The translations under genes and the position numbers were made by a program. A DNA stretch of 64,000 bases from 2-01-FULL-45-10 sp964433975 (GTDB lineage Bacteria > Omnitrophota > Gorgyraeia > 2-01-FULL-45-10), in assembly GCA_964433975.1 (NCBI GenBank), contig CAYSSS010000002.1:52346-116345 (forward strand), written 5' to 3'. Every line of letters begins with the position of its first letter. The first letter of the stretch is position 1. The notes beneath the pieces were generated by a model. The model searched no databases and had not been told where the DNA came from. It saw only the letters and a list, made by a program, of their open reading frames with translations. Positions 51,501 to 53,693 of the stretch are shown here, in pieces.

Positions 51501-52894
51501 ATCCTGCCATGCAGAGAAGGGCTGTTGTTACATTTGACAAAATCATGGCGGAGCCGGCATATCAAAAGTGGTACATTAAACGCATAAGCTATGCGCCATT
51601 TATACCCGACGTTTCAACGATGAATGAGAATGAGAAGGCATATTATATCTCGCTGATGCTTGGCGAAATAATTAGGTTGACAAACAGAAGCTATCCTCGG
51701 CCAGAATTTGTAGTGAATGTGGCTATCCCTGAGGAAGTTCTACGTTCGGCAAAAGACCTTTCCCTTGAAGCTGTAACACCCCCATCCCCGGCAGGATTTA
51801 TTATCGGTGTGCCGGCGGGGACGCTGCAGGCAACGGTCGATAGAATAGAAAGTGCAGTAAGTGTAAATGCCAGCCAGCTGGGAGTAAAAATAAAAGTAGA
51901 GCCAATGGATCTGGATGGATTTAACAGGAGATTTAGCGCTGCCGGCGAGAAAGGCTTATACGCTGACGAGACCTTCGTCGCGGAGATCGCCGCAAGTCCG
52001 GAAGCAGCCAAGGACATGTTGTCATCCATAGATTTCGAGGCATCAAGGATCATATTGAGCACGAAGACCAGAGATGAACTTGAGAGGATACTGAAAGAGA
52101 TAGAAGCGATGCTGCCTGTGATGGAGAGCGTGGATCTGGACGCGAGATTAAGAGAAGTGCTCAATGGTCCCAGAGCTTTGGAGCTGAAGCAGCTGATAGA
52201 TAAACTAAACAAAGCCGTCGAGGCGAGAAAGCGCGAGATAGCGCCCGTCTATAATGCCAATGCCCAAAAGGTTATTGCCGAAGCGGCTTTGAGTGAAAAG
52301 AAAATAGGCTCCGCCTTGACGACAGGACTTTTGACTTACGATATGTACGCGGCCGGTGATGCGAATAGCATGGCAGGCAATATCCCGCAGGCGGTCATAT
52401 ACGGATTGAATGACGACAGCATAAGGACCGAAGCGGACGCCAGGGCGTATTTGGTATCGCGCGGATATACGGAGAGAGCCATAAACGGAACCAAATTTAT
52501 CAATGGTAAAGGCGCTGACGGTAAGGATTTGACGCATGAAGATTTAGAGGCTGTTGTAAGCCGCGAGACGGGTATCCCTCAGGAAAATATAGGTATAAGA
52601 GCGCTGGAGGGAGAAGTGGCACTTTCTGCTAACGAGGTCTCTAACGGCGTCAGAGGCGTTTTCTTAGAAATTAGGTCGATGCCATTTGAGGGTCAAATTA
52701 TATACAGGACCATGAACTCGTGCCAGACGCTCTTAAAGATGCTGATAGCTGCCGACGGAGAAGTATTACCTCCGGGAGTTATTAATGAAGGGGTGAGAGG
52801 CCGCTTCAAATATGCGCCGATAGTGCCTATCGATTACGGCCGTGAGATAGTAGATTTCATGAGATCGATGAAGATAATCGGCTCTGCGGCATAA
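24521..52894 (+). CDS. Giant 9457-aa envelope mega-protein
   Basis: One uninterrupted frame of 9457 codons, ATG with GAGGGTG upstream, TAA stop. A signal peptide/TM lies at about 46-69 (ending DLVWAQE). Domains in order: TraB/ChaN-like (120-567), SecA-like ATPase (871-1547), polytopic membrane block (1770-2227), Pro/Ala/Glu linker (2274-2324), (alpha/alpha)6 barrel (2374-2754), coiled-coil and TolC-like part (2894-4127), helical part, Rhs/YD-like beta part (4814-6574), TM and glycosyltransferase-like membrane part (6617-7997), HExxH peptidase (8326-8330), fucokinase (about 8475-8825), DUF218 (8890-9067), and a C-terminal module with Pro9433. It looks like a fused machine for glycan synthesis, processing and export, but no homologue of the whole is known to me. 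Domain calls vary in strength and are given separately. Confidence 0.95.
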   Translation: MFAWLSRRDSANKNSLSVFSNLDPISTREELGRKSLIMDWQSARNKKWIRAVALFLIACFINQDLVWAQEGSPVWSKGQNGNFAVKSQVPTPRGAIPIPKDVAVTKEVYNSTNGSDNTIINIQDAHSSLAAQDSIVSILDSLVTNYDLRLVAIEGSTGYIDTSLLRTFPDETIRKRTAQYLMRKGKMSAGEFFAITSSKPIALYGIEDNALYRENVDQFRKIYEINLETKKDMDGLLKALNGLKARIYTKELRELDENSVLHKDGKIAFSDRWQLVLKLANKVKLDYKKYENLSKLVESMKMEKSIDFEIANKERDALIDTLTKKISKQDLEELILKSIAFKSGKIYQGDYYQFLQSLAQKWGIPPEPYKNLITYTDYITLYESIDILAIFEEVRAFEDAIKEKLFTTSEERKLHDILRCVGFVKDLFELKLNNNDFEYLDKNIKVCNAQTITDFIRSSSAKYGLVLEGDYDIGKIFDNIPTAIGFYKTAEMRNNTMLSNTVKRMKDEGRDLAALITGGYHTKGLTQLLKERETSYLVILPKFDASKGERPYVAILTNKKDAYEDMLESGKYQVMTNAYFGENITDPAKVQGFVRDVIMVSLGQAAIQGKDIKSVKRLWIDSYNNAYEDLKARGIIKDDRVFAKSRKAPQASGVEGNNTGDTTLAMSSNLPLGYSRKAFRDLVGSIDALKLGRDWAVAKLGDTHVTVRLLEDGTVTAEISTPAEVVEYKAVVGRDAARKGKTVSAKEAPEKIEALKATGVRVDEITRSFLADFIIPIAKSSDRRLDDQMIIDIFSRKGRGDLEKLYSSLSPEGRQEVKDIVSKALSVAQTKVELPESGRPMTSGPAIVPTAPKAPAPKSVSVTPVIQSDKLLNEYRALQEILKKNGDTPELRRELVRLATEAYRTFINPQYSELKFQTEANMALWGSEKEAVKVPCGTGKTKIGVTGILYDIMLEAAAGRAGSGLVTTTTAAKALDGAREASKVICPLSGAMVIAIQPPSKAGEDKAAYVYEYENGKMTEKIVEASALPGLCRNKNVVVYGTATDFMHGSGLEFVRAKPSQSFFTAREWVWYLDEGDHVLETERSNKYTISGQPIADWKERNNLRKAVMGLVAAPDAENGSINYGDFYSTEVKGEKLYYKVDKSREVSLTSHGKKYIGEWAKKNGYDEDRALEYAVQALTALYSYTRLDDYEIQDGDIVPLGPGLQAGKEFGNGISNTLRALWGLELKAETKDIVFLPIAPMLSAVKNWKGNPLVKKIRSMSGSHNETLMHEYYPDIHFTDIIPEGLEIQKTEYNPLLFGKKSDKYEALAEGVIATASGSPEKPGSAAIVCFTNSNTMAEFMKVLGSPQGCAVETIDIETRVAAARKDGKAITPEEAILEVVKERAGKKNTITVITYLGTRELDYREVDDSVKETGFTFYSGEMDKNFASFVQEKGRIGRLRFDPVSGQFVLAPGVWKAYWSMEDTIVEKRGYLFTEEFNPLRRTLEGMNGRPLMISDEGLGLVNLPQISQGRIAKSNTISEFFRILDGELAESAEKEEAIDRYIFDHEINWAGEAQEANISTVWDEYIAVKNRLGSGQYANGLLSNEKHNQMFTEKITAIISALAGVKTDIDQDKAINDLVKALKDSFEEQFGIPDLGVPKNISDKVAYEILSRSDLGAALASHALTVFGEIAMSGVDNEGSDFWWDISEAQRKLGKLKWESQMAEVNSTVENAITRTRRFADTLKGMNEAIASVFISHIYYGKEEALPSVETKKEFSFGSIKDKAIKYVVKPAGIAALFTAGIWLLSKIFALTSLVPSILQGNFNNPKFLQTIASWFEAFHMIPEFLRLLPAGNMIVLVAIGAVAYLALRPLMKKIAAKSGIEEAGRLKARGAGTAGERFVVTKYLLNRFVFSITNNVFPIISVILMGISVTGNGSNIFSSILSNVIGSPTPLLFISMALMIISMATHLIAIGISYNKVKSKVSFEKRTEAALAFKLFGATLLLPLSITAIWAIAGVGVMSVVATLFILAILPYIILNTFKTDDERSIFGKIKEAFTKSFLKEWAIKTGITGGLLTYAAFLLLPLVVANPASLLGILGIGGILMMVLPIYPLVKATYRSFNMLKDVRSLGKEKPKKAAISAGILAELGILKSRDFWMYGAGAVALAGMLVGLARTNPYMAVGILAAACLAIASFMLFLKSKNSLALRLARISPEKMLKVFGVMTPIVAIGGPALASGLLVTQKMPDVEVARREEQSKQAQAARDRFQQLPAETREALVAETGDIMSGRIPGEAQAMAPKAPEAAPHTGLAPPATAKPELQPATQPTKAEEPKKIEEKKVPKEFTVNWLAGNTSQQELPRSFSIPDNNRQAVLDEIKNTNKENPDTEAAIIAYGTSIYDGPLWQIAMQLGDRDQAAKADTLTDVLLEGALGKQHTIRHEGGLIYRIINSNGEYEFTNPLTGKPDTWKDWDPRTGDNAWAGIIGPLQVAYKKYNGKIPADAKELKLARETAKAAMLLIDGTTGGFRMAPQGVGPKDKPLHFYNAISTENNISLYAGLSMLYKITGDKEYKTAMDGIEKYLEGVFNKDTGTFDQGMTLKDGSWTKNTQFATDCQTWAISVLGPKKLDEMFDAGTAMKMWQATKTKAGQFADNKLIGVAYTEGQTDVISIEWTAGAIESALKIADYYKDSNTVWTEEALADAASMRSGIEKYRMDLGDGKAAYPYASKRVYIPFEPTGWWAPPTSVASTASTAWVAFIDNNFDPFVLGGRGGIPMASGINGYMERKAEAVKDMGKAIEKLREKVLPDAETPQDLKPFMKEFTESVNKQQKKVEDFASQSFETLENMMKARRAFNMEVAGLHARFRKEFENINAALQATEKATSVELGLQDKARWEDAQQTLAVDDDFMSRSVESFKPQAESIYRFEARAFDKDDKERKREYRADFVTSKTVVLRRTYHALWVIPTGSDTRIVDLSTMKANDPTTIDGRSVKFFYEDKSGRHYVTPGDPLATGALVNGDEYEIDKSGEVKALLSSKDGDTTVIKRSRDAQDYQFEAKYSEKDTWGSIGYLDALRKAQINGTKFTERLNINQFVAIYLQENLMKEIIQRDADLAGINIKYVTFEGGPKGSVAVNGAGSANFAITLHFDSQTLSKNQKAALEKLMKDKRLDVFVSNLTSLAINDYTELGRQQKVYAEAVKAVKAASAAVSEDAKSREEKRHTDIAENKARYEDAWEELLSQYDAIEGTQLRLRGTLGLTSPYFNGFFIGVEDLPDRPEGRADSEKQYQHQADLLSIMAARQGEDTAGRPLWALDPSLSVASEGTVSLNISATINITDFGYTSAAKRAAKTEADLQEIYCILSIMARALNIKESELNNKFIEDRLKSLEGQIAMAQELYDQAAQGRGITNRDLKRNDAARVLYGLKKEREALASTLQYLIMTQDPEALKLKLIAPKSRSEKSLGDCLETLNKNIIGDARPAELPDRVKAAIKNSSNFTGAYETIIAECPRVWGMEEARMRQALVDDRWIATLLKDDPSLSANIGASLSPIPGVSAAMMLDFSLLRSEREAFLKEMATAERSGAKNYVSVVRNFYYKMLITGWSKDIELGTTIDNLDKTIKELEAHYKEVSSGFDVPPAERRYNKANLLEAKLSLENAKSMRRQYVMWKEVNSLRIKEALGYSLNDTLDLERKDIASVLGAASKAIEKYVAENYDPNAPVMYARDMYMASISEIGASKSTEPIRMSVGIGYPTGVVVDVGEPASRLIVEPLLNILGFRSVRQRQQDRWQIAARMKNNERALGFILARQDRENMLRDLSGQYEVAKVTVDSIEGLIKDLKAEIERVPTILGSDEKRLSDMRLEIINCEGLLDTARIQSHRLKAMVDLESRRDKAMDKEQAKTPIVVTDLTSLVMNTLPENTDIRDLMDTNEAIATYKMNLKESEGMNIHEGIPVGGTYTGPQTWGAVSIGVDFAHRIYEQIRENERQGNKLRLEKAITGKIIGYSYLWSAYRTEAYIYANLLDNKAQLEKTGGKAARNELRKLMPKLEASKQSLISLKKNLETQLNRQVRIQGYEVEDIEKDDGYKAVLAKGLIVQFSLDTEDLRMKLVDLGMIDVAEMTELSIDSQRLSVQNSEMLIKGFSVNAVIPKMVDTSLGMADSGGGTTAEDRATLKTLRQTYKTLKSQAPPKPAPGEPHQRYDNYMQGLKDLHKVIGKLDESVSGASSAGPGFSGDLKTLLFASLKLPDLADMSSAEAARVKLEQAQLLALLNSDETWKDMNELLRQYNSNLGLLRSAIRIQRNALDKLMLMENNAISYPVQELINARRAFDEATQKVFRRAEHYISVQNHINVLLLHFRPDGSLRLENLVKLEKLSVEASPSLESPMVAHDKFQQEADAKIKAYQEALAALIQKGQVNGDGKAYVEAVENADKSISRLMSALATGENYMKKEDKVYYATEFTEIRDAYGDLVGFKKVGTPYMKLEDISRQGGVRALQSKELEDPNKQYRTTFLAEDGTIHHIIRHFVAVRYSSKGQVLTGYNMVRDDGIKGMVAEAGFRNSEEFEKVFGWTQKEREDKGILGVSEEFSPEKKASLGPDAWKTARIWQVSRPTQELMALRYFARGDYKAAMTAYNGWIKIKIQDRVTPNPFNEAPQIIFGSGISKLQSTDFQISKLEVENAAKYEKALLDGAFVTPDYEKDPSKPLTDFASLRQGQLSLRRALGEIADKIGKTKDPNIRAKLIETAKDMMASASWRESDGTFRTVVYGVKAAHEYKRQVMQAYIKNMGLTQEKFTLLFEEKYGKGSINNPTEAQLNEFFTLYTGIKIESLLGKYDKKDGKEGDYKKDSYGRTWLLVTDDKHNKPPKVDVYNINGELESTYAGGIDETKDDKGIYKGIEVKGTDVNVISNYRMDVTKRYDSTREIAQTKTYFIDRTNPALPRDVLDSYGVGDELDSNVVEDHKLLVDAAGNYLKKDGSIVKPEDVAGCDVTLLAYNPATITYELGLIQKQSTKLDRVNKDKSDAITVLTKYDQADPRKETGRDSYYEKNSVESAHLSAGFPVTPKDVRPEDKDKHKAFVESHKFLYDGSGKMLLDENGMPRYGALIEVYDEVGNLRRQEIPDTLNGGTIKDGTIVGPKIVIDIDLGKKTGRETSRRAKYVDAVGQETKLSEGVFLGNDIKDGSARVLVSVLKEDGSLAYKKIEIYDAVGNLIRQEIPDALNGGRIVGEGKDAKVAGAHIFMTVNIAEGREAGRDAYYVNKNGETTHLSSGKPTDEYDKAGNRAIIINVLNKSNNVIYKKKEMYDPIGNLKAMIIIDPSGQVYAKTIVVYENGREERRYRYLVDKDGNFTSPDGKIISGEVRYSDGMVVSGAGNIVAKPVSTGKFVGYGENGANIVDITENNNITRSTLDIFGNLIEKRIGKELVIKFNYDEFMRQLSTETSFNGQVVKSGKTTGYVITDETGENRKVIGLDDKVPDGWKIVGVKTEITENLWKTSWSEYYDLFGNIQKTEKPVTGTNFAEVTEFEYRFGMIHGSKSYLYGFDPKTNSVKYTEPNMPLKTSTVSFDAEGNMISLVKDETTHWYSQESMDAAGRLKAKIGGAMDEKGNFKPIYIEMPEYEGLYGAYGIGERSCTYKYDANKKITDYKPEDVIIKAVRDKNVVPETANGVLYRYDLRVNETAAIFSWEELQDKRGRLAVKYSLGLHDDKTTNPVRKNATKLEYDDVGQPGLAFSGIANRGTTYAVDEKGNIDETKIINQSVFEKRDPETGNILVRINNFKKKLVWQEEKDGKGRLVNLYKGKVDDKDWEKGEFKRERVTILHYDASDACRWLMDVADMGQTYALNKDGSYFGNVPFMISWFAGFSSEGYINNQVVSLKTVEFWYELKDPTGVLMSSLVTYEDQDKYIMPIKTGLATDKTPESRWSKIKGYQKNPLMKFTPTVREDLIYEYGAKDYGVYGIADATKTTLLDYPSSGKQYVRSSSEIVSIDADGNITYLEMDHLTELARRIVKNKNGLPIETRVGYIKHGAKPEENIFIAIAETRSVYGEGEKDYGRFDIADSVESWRTDENGKRIFTTSKSKVAGLTDRGVVQAEETLYRMAPGGTDVKSHVYNNYYKNRGNRKMIEDAFLRSVINFGKWGFEVDAYTEDIGFYPTLVNKDNKLGVDRSKEAIITKKSKVKTRGVMHNPYFPDKDAEFYTVSEVEYYDKVGGLSYKGEQWSDRFGNPVVDIRIIEEEKKDRDGKIIPGTGKRVVSYHFNRDGEIPYSTAVSAEKYTAKLNMNSSVKKGINNAEFLYFYINRKEPAKYSLLVSGKDMDGNDKSILLNDLWSPCAFNDLNLPNTVSSITRSTLVADSPWIDDDVVIAIPVIELVAKGLDPARIDSMSIRVDGQHSEIKVGDVMRLGEGNVVNSAFTKKDIEDYEEKRANVSTDKSGNKHITKKEANESSELEPNHVTTVVRPDNTRWYETKKIKYKNYMGQFEEGSITTVYGPDGLYPIGTIFTGSGIDGKVVFYRNATIEEGPYTYELSTDPKNEVDQRLVYNSKSVNPEKPIFILADGVVRISHVDNTPEAKAYNTRDNLPSEFLWRKVFGTTDLENRVRDIKLPALRTDEINGLKKKCEDALSGSDVIGPEGSVSVEPAPVVVSDVNKNINAAILRLLPILILIVSLIIPAIKFRYKKADKDQKAVKPPSSPGNGEAGPAPTAGSSVTTAGDVAATKKVTMWRRAAGILKKIMPGKITGMLIMFAGVLALSGCFGTGAPIISPALSGIVLTWKLWVFAVMFMPLVILYNYITGLVKSLWVKAHKSSILDVLENAEKGGSKCIDSDSLGKSTTRFMKNVMGSEDKDINMNTVTPGAAGGVYFRTADGNMEGLFSFQLFHIYALLSNFYKNDSAKLEALDQFAKIVSLAIVREVVRGEPEERLDLKYFVKGDYDEHLWAKIEIYLSQYAARLVQDIAANKTDEVNKLWTELLTKIRPDKEAIEQEGALINSRIQQLRTKAQKATGSNANELNHNITKLSNMNISDLAGAEVFFKGVKEFISGEKIERISHFYAVYYPPIFAMFLSVLGAVLFREGGTISISAISAGVASSLPLSIISLPTLALVLGVVSLGIIMSEFVYMYKFKTGGNLRRLLALAPFAMFYIVAQPFITGSPIVASFNIAILLLAVGAIALIEGISLAAAKRSFIGTALFHMLRPAAGAGRPRTIMLVLLRYFIFIGLGVWGFNVIGNIIENTYVHFGLAKAFGGMVLLSLNMVNVWQALWLGLQTVFAIIPMKNRGGFAGELRKLDKKYKKGTISFEEYKEGIKKLETKYLVADKGRTAMVLAGLDPLTSITVTGKSANEATREILKHLDYLVTYNYETRAYATAIFRALLGEESFTLENSRTFAKDYGRARVAATLWLNKLHNAEKNCNIVLWDPATQLNITPEDITKDPELSNISITASATDKDDITRGWELRQVVARILGYQSIDTAVNMIDMAKVLANDEHMSQHMAVLICSNKYQHKNADQAPSAQTNAAHDLELWQRIRLAKLISYASKGKIPCSVLHNQTVYPLKSGCMNNIFQMNAEALDIDSAFILDRNAVADDLEATLSDRKIMRADKDYVVNVARRDTTIYSFIYPLESAHGIAMSSYNPKIGTGWGNEQNVQLKKMLLVMSNPEYPRLSISSAERESRKSSFMQRFFGGMGFGPNAPHISEDYAGVVTSSYVNIALNRKALYGQSLAEYTKRRESYLATEQTSVVIRWPSGRANVVEDIILQHINDYGPEGYAERLANVSDGNFYLYSPVRALTTFLTIASIPLGFSPYVGASLVMWLIGIVFNQVTTLGFLLARIKTVGFWVGLGNWLGSLPGIMAAFATRDVLEQVGAMKAIFVKITHEFKTSGAGGSLSEYNIFKYLRKPTPAMMRNTFRFVIISGLFMYILGLNALRTLDITNPLLLMITLLYIIYWTIGSFVAANKPGMEIGYGIFSGSGDWWAKRAGNVLGVLYILLWAGVANLLGIGLNNGLKGLGDYLVYITLYSVIIAGAGFIFYKVMKILSPPVAPPTTPVEKVKVEDGAGKEIEVERVTAKQIDKEHGRRFKSELIKSFLATVFIALCFAITPMAGKIPIYLPSLESFHTSVFHWFGIENIPYLSFDLSKMPLRLSFAEFFKYIALPVIALFSIYPKITTIISRILSKYWLREYKKIYDRIKKEATSEIQRVKAKSLLNRLQIQIQKEQWKLIKQTKSDIDRILEKEGKDKSPGQAEPSVTSPTNIDDAVRTKGESITTRGLAWTATGAGITALGMAAAAYAAHDITALSIALGIIASFALIHAIINLVVLTYINRALGTRAGPIAETRTDPDGAKYIWTAPEFDNLPKIIQKLVLLHERTHLYKNRILSGKIVAYTLPILGAFKYDMEAISRKRRFIGEVIEAVYKGNSISNVELLGRAGGDRKVLFTLAARLKNLAEETENVTIKARAYLLSGYIYSRYRYFGRGVDIERDYISKALNVIRGASKRSVEGPISKLRIPDEYRDSELFINCPVRADLSHGGASDLFAMTYDRGGRAVNIALNLNGKAPIEIRIKRLAEPVIKLISKDLGVEKIIDSKGEILDYSDKRDDLRLLKAAFVVTGIISIRDTRSLKDILQDLGGGIELEVFVDVPKGSGLGTSSILGAAVLDGLYRISGQDKTEDEVIDAGLYLEQILDVGGGWQDSVGGIVGGIKEITSKPGKPEPVAHEIQISDEFTRKLEGRIVLYYTGASHFAGDILTKLTVDYISRNRVELESRERLVAMDRAIIEAIQREDIDRLGELIADFWKEWKILNPEASNKNIEEIFDAVKDLVIGGKLCGAGGGGFALFIAKEGKKKELEDRLDTMRGRNNARVYKGTINRKGLFVSKRPLLAVYPESATQLVIRFLAQRDMPQATKNALTQRIGQEQAGVLALLGNSEIKTVEEAAEIYKNGLVRNIAIAGGIGRETPRLVEKVKASEKYSGINCDGKSEAEIFEAILIVNGVPAGAIITEKASTNTEENIRNLMAVLEGKGYTPENLHSMIIIQHPAMQRRAVVTFDKIMAEPAYQKWYIKRISYAPFIPDVSTMNENEKAYYISLMLGEIIRLTNRSYPRPEFVVNVAIPEEVLRSAKDLSLEAVTPPSPAGFIIGVPAGTLQATVDRIESAVSVNASQLGVKIKVEPMDLDGFNRRFSAAGEKGLYADETFVAEIAASPEAAKDMLSSIDFEASRIILSTKTRDELERILKEIEAMLPVMESVDLDARLREVLNGPRALELKQLIDKLNKAVEARKREIAPVYNANAQKVIAEAALSEKKIGSALTTGLLTYDMYAAGDANSMAGNIPQAVIYGLNDDSIRTEADARAYLVSRGYTERAINGTKFINGKGADGKDLTHEDLEAVVSRETGIPQENIGIRALEGEVALSANEVSNGVRGVFLEIRSMPFEGQIIYRTMNSCQTLLKMLIAADGEVLPPGVINEGVRGRFKYAPIVPIDYGREIVDFMRSMKIIGSAA
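24880..26230 (+). other. TraB/ChaN-like N-terminal domain, paralogous to that of the 3510-aa protein
   Basis: Residues about 120-567 contain INIQDAH, AIEGSTGYIDTSLL and ITGGYHTKGL, aligning along the full 450 residues with residues 79-527 of the upstream giant protein. The His/Glu/His layout resembles the TraB/Tiki and ChaN/EreA superfamily. The superfamily call is inference; the paralogy is clear. Confidence 0.65.
27131..29160 (+). other. SecA-like motor ATPase domain
   Basis: Walker A VPCGTGKT (934-941) after a Q-motif-like FQTEANMALWGSEKEAVK, Walker B WYLDEGDHV (Asp1074, Glu1075), a GSHNETLMHEYY segment, and an arginine motif QEKGRIGRLRF near 1433 like the SecA QGRxGRxGD region. The motor core is recognisable, but the C-terminal SecA parts are not. 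It may move polypeptide or be a diverged helicase-like ATPase. Confidence 0.65.
29830..31200 (+). other. Polytopic membrane block
   Basis: Residues about 1770-2227 hold about 10-11 hydrophobic helices separated by short Lys/Arg-rich loops (for example around 1776-1793, 1930, 1975, 2060, 2125, 2160 and 2215). No transporter signature was recognised. A Pro/Ala/Glu-rich linker follows, then a soluble enzyme-like barrel. Confidence 0.8.
31640..32780 (+). other. (Alpha/alpha)6 barrel, six-hairpin glycosidase-like domain
   Basis: Shared with the protein starting at 58387. Conserved segments: GDNAW, ISTEN, ATDCQ, DVISIEWTAGAIE, STASTAWV and FDPFVLGG. The repeated acidic residues (D in GDNAW, E in STEN, D in ATDCQ, E in SIEW) are placed as in helical-barrel glycosidases. 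Substrate unknown; beta-glucan is one idea, given the glycosyltransferase-like region downstream. Confidence 0.65.
33200..36900 (+). other. Coiled-coil section with TolC-like (outer membrane efflux) features
   Basis: Three times, a predicted beta segment (near SANIGASLSPIPGVSA, RMSVGIGYPTGVVVD and GPQTWGAVSIGVDF) is followed by about 150 residues of amphipathic helix rich in Glu, Lys and Arg, including NKANLLEAKLSLENAKS, close to the Sx2DLLEAQxxLxxA pattern of TolC-family proteins. Structure prediction is needed; the call is inference. Confidence 0.4.
38960..44240 (+). other. Rhs/YD-like beta-repeat section
   Basis: About 1760 residues with recurring YDxxGN-type units: YDEVGNLRRQ, YDAVGNLIRQ, YDPIGNLKA, LDIFGNLIEK, YDLFGNIQK and SDRFGNPVV, plus many strand-turn units of YxDxxG type. 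This recalls Rhs/YD shells that wrap cargo, but the repeats are irregular and the Rhs core end motif was not found. Confidence 0.55.
44800..48510 (+). other. Membrane-embedded glycosyltransferase-like section
   Basis: TM helices near 44700-44800, 45580-46240 and 47760-48510 flank a soluble part. Around 47080-47150 the segment YPLKSGCMNNIFQMNAEAL followed by FILDRNAV resembles the KxGxxN plus acidic motif of processive family 2 or GT84 glycosyltransferases. No QxxRW was found, and the donor is unknown. Cyclic glucan synthase-like organisation is a hypothesis only. Confidence 0.35.
49190..49680 (+). other. Membrane-anchored HExxH metallopeptidase-like domain
   Basis: Two hydrophobic helices precede VLLHERTHLYKN, with HERTH at residues 8326-8330, and YDMEAI about 30 residues later could give the third zinc ligand. 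The arrangement resembles M48/M56 peptidases. It could process the giant protein itself (speculation). Confidence 0.5.
49940..51010 (+). other. L-fucokinase-like GHMP kinase domain
   Basis: Starts CPVRADLSHGGASD (family PxRxDLAGGWSD) with GGRAVNIALNLNGKAPIEI; ATP loop VPKGSGLGTSSILG (from Pro8600); LEQILDVGGGWQDSVGG; and the C-terminal LCGAGGGGFALFI (Cys8786). The order and spacing match fucokinase/FKP kinase domains. The sugar-binding AGGW is altered to SHGGA, so the substrate may differ. Confidence 0.85.
51190..51720 (+). other. DUF218 (YdcF/SanA-like) domain
   Basis: IAIAGGIGRET, then SEAEIFEAILIVNGVPAGAI, then KASTNTEENIRNLM and MIIIQHPAMQRRA match the DUF218 order (GGx, SEAxxM, GVPxxxI, SxNTxEN). 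DUF218 proteins are linked to envelope and polysaccharide metabolism in other bacteria. Confidence 0.75.
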
Positions 52895-52902
52895 AGATTT
52901 TT

Positions 52903-52998
52903 ATGTAGACAGGGATCGGAGATTACCCTGATCCTATCTCCGCTCGTTACATGGTCCTGCCAAGCGGCCATCGTAACGGAGCGGGGATAGGGCTACAT
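52903..52998. repeat. Large imperfect hairpin after the 9457-aa gene
   Basis: CCTATCTCCGCTCGTTAC (52933-52950) pairs with GTAACGGAGCGGGGATAGG (52973-52991), with one bulge and one G-T pair; outer arms ATGTAG (52903) and CTACAT (52993) extend it. There is no long T tract. It could be a transcription end/processing structure or a small repeat element. Confidence 0.7.
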
Positions 52999-53036
52999 AA
53001 TCCGATATTGAGAAGATTTAGGATACAAATGATTAA

Positions 53037-53062
53037 GTAGCGCAGGTTTTAACCTGCGCTAC
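53037..53062. repeat. Near-perfect palindrome, REP-like
   Basis: GTAGCGCAGGTT (53037-53048), TT, AACCTGCGCTAC (53051-53062): 12-bp arms with a two-base centre. This type of GTAGCGCAGG palindrome looks like a dispersed intergenic repeat, but only one copy is in the window. Confidence 0.75.
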
Positions 53063-53118
53063 GACTGTATATGGGATAGTGAAAGTTTTTAAAAACCTTT
53101 TGATAAGCGTTCAGGGTT

Positions 53119-53145
53119 TTTATCCTGAGCCTGCCGAAGGATAAA
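53119..53145. repeat. Inverted repeat near the start of the NDP-kinase paralogue
   Basis: TTTATCCT (53119-53126) and AGGATAAA (53138-53145) surround GAGCCTGCCGA. It lies about 40 bp before the ATG at 53187 and may be another dispersed REP-like element or a leader hairpin. No good -35/-10 pair or 18-bp box was found in this gap. Confidence 0.6.
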
Positions 53146-53186
53146 ATGAATTTAACTAGCTCGGAACTACCAAAGGAGAAATAAAG

Positions 53187-53693
53187 ATGGATAAAATAAA
53201 AAGATCACACCTCTTCAGAACCATATCACTGATATTGATCTTTACCTTTATCTCTCTCGACATCTCCTATGCCTATCCGCCCGAGCATAATGCCCCCAAC
53301 CAAAATCTCGCTGTATGGTCAAGCTTCCAGCAAAAGTTCGAAAAGTCCATATTTTCAGAAGGCGCGCTCCTTGCTTCCGTTTGCGACATAGGCAAATATT
53401 TCTTTAACGATACCAAAGACGCTTCGAGCTATGCCGGAGAGGCCGTAGAGGCCAAATTTGGCAAGTCGTTAAGCGAGTCCGGCATCACCATTTTGAATAT
53501 GGTACCGGTCGAATACTTAAGACAGACCGAGCCGGCAAAACTTAAAGACGCTCTTGATAAGATAGGTTTTAAGGGTACTCTGCCCAATGAGAGGGTGATA
53601 TTTATACTATGTGAAAAGGGCGGTAGGAAGTTTCTCATACAAATAGCCAAAAAGGGTGAAGTCTCTCCCGCAAATCTTCCCGGATACGAATGA
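53187..53693 (+). CDS. N-terminal part of NDP-kinase giant protein, ended by in-frame TGA
   Basis: ATG with AAGGAG nine bases upstream. A signal peptide ends LDISYAYPPEH, followed by a 130-residue domain (SEGALLASVCDIGKYF, RKFLIQIAKKG) paralogous to residues 1-148 of the 1643-aa protein. Translation meets TGA at 53691-53693, opposite Trp149 of that paralogue (GREW against GYE-stop). The next codon, GTG, continues the same frame for 1534 codons of the expected downstream domains. Either a broken gene, a readthrough site, or two coupled genes. TGA ends no other well-supported gene in the window, where the other stops are TAA or TAG. Confidence 0.8.
   Translation: MDKIKRSHLFRTISLILIFTFISLDISYAYPPEHNAPNQNLAVWSSFQQKFEKSIFSEGALLASVCDIGKYFFNDTKDASSYAGEAVEAKFGKSLSESGITILNMVPVEYLRQTEPAKLKDALDKIGFKGTLPNERVIFILCEKGGRKFLIQIAKKGEVSPANLPGYE

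Noticed and set aside
53691..53693. TGA as selenocysteine codon
   Set aside because: The paralogue has Trp here, not Cys, and I saw no obvious stem-loop just downstream nor selenium genes in the window.
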